From UBA2897 sp036733925 (GTDB lineage Bacteria; Bacillota; Negativicutes; Selenomonadales; Selenomonadaceae): DNA of 64,000 nt. Every line of letters starts with the position of its first letter. The first letter of the stretch is position 1. The notes below the pieces were generated by a model, which worked only from the letters and a program-made list of their open reading frames with translations, was not told the origin of the DNA and did not search any database. This document shows, piece after piece, positions 1 through 8,066 of the stretch. The DNA is taken from the NCBI GenBank assembly GCA_036733925.1, contig DAIMZO010000004.1, positions 1 to 64,000 of the forward strand, given 5' to 3'. The position numbers were made by a program, and so were the translations under genes.

Positions 1-399
1 AGCATCATGGTCGTCGAGCACGCGGATCGCTTCGGCCTCGCGCAGCTGCATCAGCTGCGCGGCCGGATTGGGCGCGGTTCCTATCGGTCGTTTTGCATCC
101 TCGTTTCCGACAGCCGCACGCAGACCGCCCGCGAGCGCCTGCATATCCTCGAGACTACGAGCGACGGCTTCAAGCTCGCCGAGGAGGATCTGCGGCTGCG
201 CGGCCCCGGACAGTTCTTCGGCCGCATGCAGCATGGCCTGCCTGACCTCAAGATTGCCGATGTATTCAGCGACATGGACATCCTGCTGCAAGCAAGACAG
301 GCCGCACAGGAGACCCTCGCAAGCCGCGAGAACCTCGCGTTTGTCCTGCCGACTCTCGCCCGTCAATATCAGCAGTTCGCGCAGATCACGGAAGCATGA
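1..399 (+). CDS. recG: ATP-dependent DNA helicase RecG, C-terminal end (partial)
   Basis: The reading frame is open from the first base, so only the last 132 residues are present. RecG unwinds and reverses stalled replication forks and Holliday junctions. The fragment carries superfamily 2 motif VI (QLHQLRGRIGRG) and the typical RecG sequence RLRGPGQFFG just after it. The acidic, helical tail matches the usual RecG end. The gene ends about 60 bp before a strong bidirectional terminator shared with the convergent pckA. Identification rests on motif recognition; the N-terminal wedge domain lies outside the window. Confidence 0.93.
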   Translation, partial: SIMVVEHADRFGLAQLHQLRGRIGRGSYRSFCILVSDSRTQTARERLHILETTSDGFKLAEEDLRLRGPGQFFGRMQHGLPDLKIADVFSDMDILLQARQAAQETLASRENLAFVLPTLARQYQQFAQITEA

Positions 400-456
400 T
401 ATCGGCATACACCGTCCCTGATTCCGTTCTTGATTCCTGCAGAACAAACGGAACAC

Positions 457-492
457 AAAAAGAGGTATCTGGGAAACCAGATACCTCTTTTT
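457..492. terminator. Bidirectional rho-independent terminator between recG and pckA
   Basis: A perfect 16-bp stem (arms 457-472 and 477-492) closes on a GAAA tetraloop. Runs of A and T at its ends give a U-tract on both strands. It serves recG on the plus strand and pckA on the minus strand. Confidence 0.9.
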
Positions 493-519
493 TATGCGTT
501 AGATGAAATCCCGAAGGAA

Positions 520-2169
520 TCAGAGCTGCGGGCCAGCAGCAACGAGAGTCTTGCCGTGCTCATCCGAAGCATACTTCTTGTTGAAGTTGTCGATGAACAT
601 CTGAGCAAGCTTCTTCGCGCGGATATCCCACTCGCCTTCGTCCTTGTAGTCCCAAGCGGACTTCGAAGGATCCTTGTACGTGTCTTTCGGATCGAGAACG
701 TCCGGGTTGACACCTGGCAGCTCCGTCGGAATCTCGAGGTTGAAGTACGGAATCTTCTTCGTCGGAGCCTTGTCGATAGCACCGCTATGGATAGCGTCGA
801 TGATGCCGCGCGTATCCTTGATGGAGATGCGCTTGCCGAAGCCATTCCAGCCCGTGTTTACGAGGTATGCGCGAGCACCGTTCGCGTTCGTGCGCTTTAC
901 GAGCTCCTGCGCATATTTCGTCGGCGGGAGTTCGAGGAATGCCTGACCGAAGCAAGCAGAGAACGTCGGAGTCGGCTCCGTGATGCCGCGCTCCGTGCCA
1001 GCCAGCTTGGACGTGAAGCCGGACAGGAAGTAGTACTGCATCTGCTCCGGCGTCAGGATTGAAACCGGCGGCAGGACGCCGAACGCATCCGCTGCGAGGA
1101 AGATGACGCTTTTAGCCGCCGGGCCAGCGCTCTTCGTGCTGATGAAGTCTTTGACCGTGCTCTTGATATGATCAATCGGATAGGAAACACGCGTGTTCTG
1201 CGTGATGCTTGCATCGTCGAAGTCAACCTTATTGCCGTCCTTCAGGACAACGTTCTCAAGCAGAGCGTTGCGCTTGATGGCACCGAAGATATCCGGCTCT
1301 GCTTCTGGATCGAGGTCGATAACCTTTGCATAGCAGCCGCCTTCGAGGTTGAATACGCCGTCATCATCCCAGCCGTGCTCATCATCGCCGATGAGGAGGC
1401 GTTTCGGATCCGTGGACAGCGTCGTCTTGCCCGTGCCGGACAGGCCGAAGAATACAGCCGTATTCTTGCCCTGCTTATCCGTGTTCGCGGAGCAATGCAT
1501 GCATGCGATGCCCTTCAGCGGGAGGAAGTACATCATCATCGAGAGCATGCCCTTCTTCATCTCACCGCCGTACCAGGTGTTGATGATGACCTGCTCTTTT
1601 TCCGTGAGGTTGAAGAGAACTGCCGTCTCGGAATGGAGGCCGAGTTCTTTCCAGTTCGTGACCTTAGCCTTCGAAGCGTTGTAGACAACGAAGTCCGGCT
1701 TGAAGTTTGCTTCCTCTTCCGGGGTCGGTTTGATGAACATGTTGCGGACGAAATGTGCCTGCCAAGCAACTTCCATGATGAAGCGGACAGCCATGCGCGT
1801 GTTCTTGTTCGCACCGCAGAAACCATCGACAACGTAGAGCTTCTTGTTGGAGAGCTCTTTCTTGGCGAGATTCTTGACGGCCTTCCAAGCTTCCGGCGTA
1901 GCGCGATGGTTATCGTTGTGATAAGCCTCGCTGTCCCACCATACCGTGTCATGGGAGGTAGCATCGTCAACGATGAACTTATCCTTCGGGGAGCGGCCCG
2001 TAAAGATACCCGTCTTGACGTCGACAGCACCGAGATCGGAAACCTCGCCGACTTCATAACCCGTCAGACCCGGTTTCGTCTCCTCTTCAAACAACTTCAT
2101 GTAAGAAGGGTTGTAGACGATTTCCGTCGTGCCAGTGATTCCGTACTGACTCAGATCGATGTTTGCCAT
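520..2169 (-). CDS. pckA: Phosphoenolpyruvate carboxykinase (ATP)
   Basis: Interconverts oxaloacetate + ATP with phosphoenolpyruvate + ADP + CO2. In rumen and gut anaerobes it often runs in the CO2-fixing direction towards succinate. The product is about 549 residues, close to the family length of about 530-550. The kinase-1a P-loop GLSGTGKTTLSTDP, the kinase-2/metal site LIGDDEHGWDDDG and the early RSPKDKFIVDD substrate loop are all present, marking the ATP-type enzyme. The start MANIDLSQYG is chosen because GAGGTTG lies upstream of it; a further in-frame ATG at 2190 would add seven residues. It is a single-gene unit with its own promoter at 2253-2281. Confidence 0.96.
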   Translation of the reverse strand: MANIDLSQYGITGTTEIVYNPSYMKLFEEETKPGLTGYEVGEVSDLGAVDVKTGIFTGRSPKDKFIVDDATSHDTVWWDSEAYHNDNHRATPEAWKAVKNLAKKELSNKKLYVVDGFCGANKNTRMAVRFIMEVAWQAHFVRNMFIKPTPEEEANFKPDFVVYNASKAKVTNWKELGLHSETAVLFNLTEKEQVIINTWYGGEMKKGMLSMMMYFLPLKGIACMHCSANTDKQGKNTAVFFGLSGTGKTTLSTDPKRLLIGDDEHGWDDDGVFNLEGGCYAKVIDLDPEAEPDIFGAIKRNALLENVVLKDGNKVDFDDASITQNTRVSYPIDHIKSTVKDFISTKSAGPAAKSVIFLAADAFGVLPPVSILTPEQMQYYFLSGFTSKLAGTERGITEPTPTFSACFGQAFLELPPTKYAQELVKRTNANGARAYLVNTGWNGFGKRISIKDTRGIIDAIHSGAIDKAPTKKIPYFNLEIPTELPGVNPDVLDPKDTYKDPSKSAWDYKDEGEWDIRAKKLAQMFIDNFNKKYASDEHGKTLVAAGPQL

Positions 2170-2252
2170 TGTACTTTCAACCTCTTTCATTGAAAATTCA
2201 GCATATCTTGTGAATCGGTTCGCATCCGCCTGCTCCCCGTCTCACAGCTATT

Positions 2253-2281
2253 ATAATAGCTTATTCAATCATAAATGTCAA
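2253..2281 (-). promoter_or_regulatory. Sigma-70 promoter of pckA
   Basis: On the minus strand TTGACA (2276-2281) is followed after 17 bp by TATTAT (2253-2258); TATAAT overlaps 3 bp further on. It lies about 85 bp upstream of the pckA start. No terminator is evident between thrC and this promoter, so some read-through from thrC is possible. Confidence 0.8.
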
Positions 2282-2335
2282 ACATCTATACACATTTAAT
2301 TGTTGGAAATTATTTATTGAAACATTCCCTATTCT

Positions 2336-3841
2336 TCAATCCTGTTTTTTCATGAAAGCGGTTACTGCCTCGCGCATTTCCGCGCTGTCAACCACATCTT
2401 TCTGCCGGATTTCCTTCGTGCGCAGGGAGGAAATCCCGCGCGGGATGGCAAGGCCGCTGACCTCATGCAGCTTATCCTGCATCGCGAACTCATCGAGCCC
2501 CTCCGTACCGGCGCCGACCGCCTCGAGAACGCTCGCGTTGAACTTGTACGGGTTCGCCGTCGAGACGACGACGGTCGGCGTCTCATCGCCGGTCTCCTCA
2601 CGGTAGGTCTCCGCCGCGTGCCAAGCGACCGCCGAATGCGTATCCAGCACGTAATGGCTGCGCTCGAAGACGTCGTGGATGGTCGCCTTCGTCTGATTGT
2701 CGCCCGTCCAGCTCGCCGCGAACGTATCGCGGATCCTCGCGAGCGTTTCTGCGTCGACGGAATAACGGCCTGTTCTTGCGAGCTCGTCCATCCAGCCGTT
2801 GACGCGCGCCTTGTCTCCGGTCATGTGGTAGAGCAGACGCTCGAGGTTCGACGAGATCAGGATATCCATGGACGGCGTGACGGTCTTGTAGAACGGACGG
2901 TTGCGGTCGTATGTTCCCGTCGTCAGGAATTCCGTCAGCACGTTGTTCGCGTTCGAGGCGCAAATCAGCTTGTGGACAGGCAGGCCCATGCATTTTGCGT
3001 AGTACGCCGCGAGGATGTCGCCGAAATTGCCGGTTGGCACCGAGAAATTCACCGCATCGCCCATCTTGATCCGGCCTTTTTCCACGAGGTCGGCATAGGC
3101 ACTGAAATAGTAGACGATCTGCGGTACGAGCCGGCCCCAGTTGATGGAGTTGGCCGAGGATAGGCGGATACCGTCCGCAGATAGTTTCTCATTGAATGCT
3201 TTATCCGAGAAAATCTTCTTCACGCCGCTCTGCGCATCGTCGAAATTGCCGCGGATGGCCGTCGCGTTGACGTTGCCGCCTTCCTGCGTCGCCATCTGCA
3301 GGTATTGGATGCGGCTGACGCCGCCCTCCGGGTAAAATACGAGAATGGAGATCTGCGGCACATCGCGGAACCCTTCGAGCGCGGCCTTGCCGGTATCGCC
3401 GGACGTCGCGACGAGGATCAGCACGCGATCCTTCACGCCGGTCTTCCTGAGCGCCGTGCTCATGAGCTGCGGCAGAAGCTGGAGCGCCATGTCCTTGAAC
3501 GCGCTTGTCGGACCGTGCCAGAGCTCGAGCACTGGGAATGGCGCATCCTCCGGAAGCCTGATCTCGGCGCGCTTTTTTGCCGCGGCATCGAAGTTCCCGC
3601 GGTTATACGCGCGGTTCACGCAGTCCTTCAGCTCCTGCTCCGTATAATCCGTCAGGAACTTCGAGAGAACCTTTTCCGCACGTTCTTCATAGCTGAGCCC
3701 GAGCATGGAATCCACGAAAGGCAGCCCGAGCTGCGGGATCTCCGATGGCACGAAAAGGCCCCCATCCGCGGCAAGCCCCTCAAGGATCGCCTCCGCCGAA
3801 GTCTTTTTCTCCGCATCCCCGCGCGTACTCGAATAATACAT
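2336..3841 (-). CDS. thrC: Threonine synthase
   Basis: Converts O-phosphohomoserine to threonine and phosphate, a PLP-dependent fold type II reaction that ends threonine synthesis. The product is about 501 residues, the long form of the family. It has the N-terminal SSTRGD segment, the PLP lysine context TSAFKDMALQ, and the glycine-rich phosphate-binding stretch VATSGDTGKAALEGF. The start MYYSSTRGD is supported by AAGGAATG just upstream; a longer open frame to 3940 has no ribosome-binding site and would overlap the promoter. No hom or thrB lies next to it. Confidence 0.95.
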   Translation of the reverse strand: MYYSSTRGDAEKKTSAEAILEGLAADGGLFVPSEIPQLGLPFVDSMLGLSYEERAEKVLSKFLTDYTEQELKDCVNRAYNRGNFDAAAKKRAEIRLPEDAPFPVLELWHGPTSAFKDMALQLLPQLMSTALRKTGVKDRVLILVATSGDTGKAALEGFRDVPQISILVFYPEGGVSRIQYLQMATQEGGNVNATAIRGNFDDAQSGVKKIFSDKAFNEKLSADGIRLSSANSINWGRLVPQIVYYFSAYADLVEKGRIKMGDAVNFSVPTGNFGDILAAYYAKCMGLPVHKLICASNANNVLTEFLTTGTYDRNRPFYKTVTPSMDILISSNLERLLYHMTGDKARVNGWMDELARTGRYSVDAETLARIRDTFAASWTGDNQTKATIHDVFERSHYVLDTHSAVAWHAAETYREETGDETPTVVVSTANPYKFNASVLEAVGAGTEGLDEFAMQDKLHEVSGLAIPRGISSLRTKEIRQKDVVDSAEMREAVTAFMKKQD

Positions 3842-3899
3842 GACAACATTCCTTTCTCTATATACAGGTTCATGGATTTCTATACAATTGTTTTCCGTC

Positions 3900-3928
3900 A
3901 TTATACCACAGAACACGTGTTTTGTAAC
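3900..3928 (-). promoter_or_regulatory. Promoter of thrC with a palindrome in the spacer
   Basis: GTTACA (3923-3928) and TATAAT (3900-3905) on the minus strand are 17 bp apart. The spacer contains the perfect palindrome AACACGTGTT (3912-3921), positioned as an operator would be; the regulator is unknown. Confidence 0.65.
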
Positions 3929-3998
3929 TATGCTAAGCAAAAAAAGATGACGAATCGTGCATCTTATCCCTTTCTACGTCCCTTTTTTGACGGATTTA

Positions 3999-4007
3999 TG
4001 GTAAAAT
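3999..4007 (+). promoter_or_regulatory. Extended -10 promoter element of nadE
   Basis: TGGTAAAAT fits an extended -10 element (TGn plus a near-consensus hexamer) about 50 bp before the nadE start. No good -35 lies at 17 bp, which is typical for extended -10 promoters. Confidence 0.5.
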
Positions 4008-4055
4008 AAACCCATATCCAGATATTCTCTTCGACTTTTGGTGAGGTGTATTTCT

Positions 4056-5948
4056 TTGTTACCGATTGCTATAGCTCAAATGGAGGTCATCCCGGGACAC
4101 CCGGATCAGAACGCACAGGCCATGCTGCGCATGATCGAGGACGCGAAGAAGCGGAGCGCGGCGCTCATCATCTTCCCGGAAATGGCGATTCCGGGCTACC
4201 TGCTCGGCGATACCTGGGAGCAGGAATCGTTTATCCGCGACTGCGAGGCCTACGGGCAGGACATCATCGCGGCCTCAGAAGGCATCTGCGTGATGTTCGG
4301 CAATATCGCCGCGGACTGGACGAAAAAGAACAACGATGGCCGCGTGCGCAAATACAACGCGTTCTTCACCGCACAGGATGGGCGGCTCGTGCATCCGGAC
4401 AGCATGCCCTACCCGTTCGGCATCAAGACCTTGATGCCGAACTACCGCGAGTTCGACGATACGCGGCATTTCTTCAGCCTGCAGAAACTCGCGCGCGAGC
4501 TCGGCACGACGCCGGCCGCTCTGCTCTCTCCGGTTTCATTGAAGCTCGGCGGCAGGAACTATAATGTTGGCTGCCTGCTCTGCGAGGACGGCTGGAGCGA
4601 TGACTACGAGGTCGCGCCATTGCAGCTCTTGGAGCATGGCGAACCGATTGATTTCTATGTGAACATCTCCGCGTCGCCATATACGCTCGGCAAGAACGAC
4701 AAGCGCAACCGCGTGTTCGGCGCACAGGCCAAGGAGGCGCACGCGCCGCTCTTCTACGTCAACTGCATCGGCCTGCAGAACAACGGCAAGACCATCTACA
4801 CCTTTGACGGCTCGAGCACCGTCTACAATGGGGACGGCACGGTCGTCTCGGTCGCACCAGAATACCAGGAGTCGCTCGACATCCTCGACCTCAACAGCCT
4901 CAGCAGCCGTCCGGCAGCCGTCCAGAAGCCGGAAAAGGAAATCGCGCATATCTACCGCGCCCTGCATTACGGCGTGCGCCGTTTCCTCGAGAATATCCGC
5001 ATGAAGAATGTCGTCATCGGCATTTCGGGCGGCATTGATTCTGCGGTCGCCGCCGCGCTCTACAATCAGATCGTCGGCCCGGAACACCTGCTGCTCATCA
5101 ACATGCCGAGCGTGTTCAACTCGGAGACGACGAAGGGGCTTTCGCAGCAGCTCGCGGACAACCTCGGCTGCGAATACATGATTGTGCCGATCCAGGAATC
5201 CGTCGACCATACGAAAGCGCAGCTCGAGTCCTGCCCGGTCACGCTGCTGAAGGACGGGACGCAGAAGCACCTCTCAATCTCATCCTTCGTCATGGAGAAT
5301 ATCCAGGCGCGCGACCGCTCGGCACGCGTGCTCGCCGGCGCTGCGGCGGCCTTCGGCGGCGGCTTTACCTGCAACGCGAACAAGGCGGAAACCACGGTCG
5401 GCTACTCGACGCTCTACGGCGACCAATCCGGGTTCCTCGCAGCGCTCGCGGATCTCTGGAAGCATCAGGTCTATGACCTCGCCCGCTACATGAATGAGGA
5501 GATCTACCACCGCGAGGTCGTGCCGCAGGGCATCATCGACATCGTGCCGTCTGCAGAGCTCTCCTCTGCGCAGAACGTCGACGAGGGCAAGGGCGATCCA
5601 ATCAAGTACCCCTATCATGACTACCTGTTCCGCTCGTTCATCGAACGCTGGCGCAAGGCGACGCCGGAGGATCTGCTCTTCTGGTATCAAGAAAGCACGG
5701 TTGAGGAACATATCGGCTGCGAGAAAGGGCTCGTCAAGAAATACTTCCCGACGGCCAAAGACTTCATCACCGACCTCGAACGCTGGTGGAACCTGTTCAC
5801 CGGCATGGCGGTCGCCAAGCGCATCCAGGCGCCGCCAATCCTCGCCGTCAGCCGCCGCGCCTACGGCTTCGACCACCGCGAAGCACAGAACGGCCCGTAT
5901 TACACGAGGAAGTATCGGCAGCTGAAACAGGAACTGCTGAAAGACTGA
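4056..5948 (+). CDS. nadE: Glutamine-dependent NAD+ synthetase
   Basis: Makes NAD+ from deamido-NAD+, using ammonia released from glutamine. The product is about 630 residues with two domains. Residues 1-300 form a carbon-nitrogen hydrolase (glutaminase) domain, with the glutamate in IIFPEMAIPGY and the nucleophilic cysteine in GCLLCEDGW. The C-terminal half is an NAD synthase with the PP-loop GISGGIDSAVAAAL. The start is taken as TTG at 4056 (MLPIAIAQ) because GGTGAGGTG lies 7 bases upstream. An in-frame TTG at 4038 lacks a ribosome-binding site. Monocistronic, with a strong terminator directly after it. Confidence 0.94.
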   Translation: MLPIAIAQMEVIPGHPDQNAQAMLRMIEDAKKRSAALIIFPEMAIPGYLLGDTWEQESFIRDCEAYGQDIIAASEGICVMFGNIAADWTKKNNDGRVRKYNAFFTAQDGRLVHPDSMPYPFGIKTLMPNYREFDDTRHFFSLQKLARELGTTPAALLSPVSLKLGGRNYNVGCLLCEDGWSDDYEVAPLQLLEHGEPIDFYVNISASPYTLGKNDKRNRVFGAQAKEAHAPLFYVNCIGLQNNGKTIYTFDGSSTVYNGDGTVVSVAPEYQESLDILDLNSLSSRPAAVQKPEKEIAHIYRALHYGVRRFLENIRMKNVVIGISGGIDSAVAAALYNQIVGPEHLLLINMPSVFNSETTKGLSQQLADNLGCEYMIVPIQESVDHTKAQLESCPVTLLKDGTQKHLSISSFVMENIQARDRSARVLAGAAAAFGGGFTCNANKAETTVGYSTLYGDQSGFLAALADLWKHQVYDLARYMNEEIYHREVVPQGIIDIVPSAELSSAQNVDEGKGDPIKYPYHDYLFRSFIERWRKATPEDLLFWYQESTVEEHIGCEKGLVKKYFPTAKDFITDLERWWNLFTGMAVAKRIQAPPILAVSRRAYGFDHREAQNGPYYTRKYRQLKQELLKD

Positions 5949-5950
5949 AT

Positions 5951-6002
5951 ATGCCAATAAAAAAAATCTGCCGCGGAATCGTGGCAGATTTTTTATTGGC
6001 AT
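5951..6002. terminator. Bidirectional terminator between nadE and typA
   Basis: A long inverted repeat pairs ATGCCAATAAAAAAAATCTGCC with its complement across a short loop. A/T tracts in the stem make it functional on both strands, closing nadE (+) and typA (-). Confidence 0.85.
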
Positions 6003-6027
6003 ATTCTTTCACTCGCTGAAAGCGGAA

Positions 6028-7854
6028 TCAGCCTTTGCGCGCATTCTTCGCTGCGCGGCCGCGGACGGTGCGGTCAAGGATGGCCTTGCGCAGGCGGATG
6101 CTCTTCGGCGTGACCTCGACGAGCTCATCGTTGTTGATGTACTCGATGGCCTGCTCGAGGGACAGGATGCGCGGCGGCGTCAGGCGGATTGCCTCATCGG
6201 AGGACGAGGTACGCATGTTCGATACGTTCTTCTTCTTGCACGGGTTGATATCGATATCGTTCTCGCGGGAGTTCTCGCCGACGATCATGCCCTCGTAGAC
6301 CTGCTCGCCCGGGCTGATGAACATCGTGCCGCGATCCTGCAGCGTGTAGATGCCGTAGCCGGTCGTCTCACCCTGCTCGAACGCGACGAGGGAACCGCGC
6401 GTGCGGCCCGGGATATCGCCCTTGTACGGCGCATAGCCGTGGAACACGTGGTTCATGATGCCGTTGCCCTTCGTGCTCGTCAGGAGCTCGGAGCGGAAAC
6501 CGATCAGGCCGCGCGCCGGGATTGTGAACTCGAGGCGCATATAGCCGGCCGTCTCGGTCATGTTCGTGAGCTCCGCCTTGCGTGTGCCGAGGCCTTCCAT
6601 GACGGCGCCCATGTATTCCTGCGGAACTTCGACCTTCAGGCTCTCGATTGGCTCGCAGAGCTGGCCGTTGATCGTCTTATAGACAACTTCCGGTTTGCCG
6701 ACCTGCAGCTCATAGCCCTCGCGGCGCATCTCCTCGATAAGGATGGAGAGATGCAACTCGCCACGGCCAGAAACCTTGAAGACATCCGGCGAATCCGTGT
6801 CCTCGACCTTCATCGCGACATTCGTCTCGACCTCTTTGTAGAGGCGCTCGCGCAGGTGGCGCGACGTGACGAACTCGCCCTCGCGGCCCGCGAACGGGCT
6901 CGTGTTGACACCGAACGTCATCGAGAGCGTCGGCTCGTCGATGCGGATGGCTGGCAGTGCCTCCGGCTGCTCCGCGTCAGCGACCGTGTAGCCAATGCTG
7001 ACATCGCCGAGACCCGTCAGAGCGACAATCTCACCCATCGAAGCCTCCGGAACCTCAACGCGCTGCATGCCCTGATAGACGAATACCTTGCCGACCTTCG
7101 CCTTGATCTCCTGGTCGCCGTTGATAAGGACGACATTCTGATTCGTGTGCACCTTGCCGCGGCTGATGCGGCCGACCGCCACGCGGCCGACATAGTCATC
7201 GGCCTCAAGCGTCGTGACCATAAGCTGGAGCGGGCCCTCCGGATCGCCGTGCGGAGCCGGGATCTCTTTGACGATGGTCTCCATCAGCGGTTCGAGATTG
7301 TCGTTCTCATCTTCCATATGATATTTCGCGATGCCATCGCGCGCCGTCGCGTAGATGACCGGAAAATCGAGCTGATCATCATCGGCGTCGAGCTCCATGA
7401 ACAGCTCGAGGACTTCGTCGTAGACATCATCGACGCGCTGGTTCGGCTTATCGATCTTGTTGATGACGACGATCGGCTTCAGATGCTGTTCGAGTGCTTT
7501 GCGCAGCACGTATTTCGTCTGCGGCATCGGGCCCTCGAACGCGTCGACGAGCAGCAGGACGCCGTCGACCATGTTCAGGACACGCTCAACCTCGCCGCCG
7601 AAGTCCGCATGGCCCGGGGTATCGACGATGTTGATCTTGATGCCATTGTACATGATGGCCGTATTTTTCGACAGGATCGTGATGCCGCGCTCACGCTCAA
7701 TATCGCCGGAGTCCATGACGCGGTCCTCTACCTGCTCATTCGAGCGGAACACATGGCTCTGCTTCAGCATGGCATCGACGAGTGTCGTCTTGCCGTGGTC
7801 GACATGTGCGATAATCGCGATGTTCCGAAGCTTGTCATTGGTGATCATACTCAT
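6028..7854 (-). CDS. typA: Ribosome-binding GTPase TypA/BipA
   Basis: A translational GTPase of the EF-G fold involved in 50S subunit assembly and stress or cold adaptation. About 608 residues, the normal length. Visible motifs are G1 AHVDHGKTT, the switch I region SGDIERERGITI, G3 DTPGHADFGGEVERV and G4 NKIDKP. The C-terminal BipA-specific domain includes GTRGSLVAFEQGETT. The start MSMITNDKLR is chosen because AGGAGG lies 13 bases upstream; a second ATG two codons later is possible. The leader of about 110 nt runs from the promoter at 7972-8000. Confidence 0.95.
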   Translation of the reverse strand: MSMITNDKLRNIAIIAHVDHGKTTLVDAMLKQSHVFRSNEQVEDRVMDSGDIERERGITILSKNTAIMYNGIKINIVDTPGHADFGGEVERVLNMVDGVLLLVDAFEGPMPQTKYVLRKALEQHLKPIVVINKIDKPNQRVDDVYDEVLELFMELDADDDQLDFPVIYATARDGIAKYHMEDENDNLEPLMETIVKEIPAPHGDPEGPLQLMVTTLEADDYVGRVAVGRISRGKVHTNQNVVLINGDQEIKAKVGKVFVYQGMQRVEVPEASMGEIVALTGLGDVSIGYTVADAEQPEALPAIRIDEPTLSMTFGVNTSPFAGREGEFVTSRHLRERLYKEVETNVAMKVEDTDSPDVFKVSGRGELHLSILIEEMRREGYELQVGKPEVVYKTINGQLCEPIESLKVEVPQEYMGAVMEGLGTRKAELTNMTETAGYMRLEFTIPARGLIGFRSELLTSTKGNGIMNHVFHGYAPYKGDIPGRTRGSLVAFEQGETTGYGIYTLQDRGTMFISPGEQVYEGMIVGENSRENDIDINPCKKKNVSNMRTSSSDEAIRLTPPRILSLEQAIEYINNDELVEVTPKSIRLRKAILDRTVRGRAAKNARKG

Positions 7855-7971
7855 ACTTTGAAATCTGCCTCCTATACCGATGAAAGCACTGCAAATCCGT
7901 GTTTCCATAAAGAAAAATGGCTGTGCGAGGACACCCATTTCTTTTATCGAAAATTCTTTTATAACAATATT

Positions 7972-8000
7972 ACTATAGCCGTGCGCGCGCGGCTTGTCAA
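7972..8000 (-). promoter_or_regulatory. Sigma-70 promoter of typA
   Basis: TTGACA (7995-8000), a 17-bp G+C-rich spacer and TATAGT (7972-7977) on the minus strand. It lies immediately after the terminator of the upstream EF-G-like gene. Confidence 0.8.
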
Positions 8001-8011
8001 TACTTTCCATC

Positions 8012-8047
8012 AAAAAACGGGAAGCTGTATCAAGTCGGCCTCCCGTT
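8012..8047 (-). terminator. Terminator of the EF-G-like gene
   Basis: On the minus strand AACGGGAGGC pairs with GCTTCCCGTT (10 bp, one G-U) and is followed by TTTTTT. Confidence 0.85.
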
Positions 8048-8066
8048 CTGTTACCCTGCTTATTCT

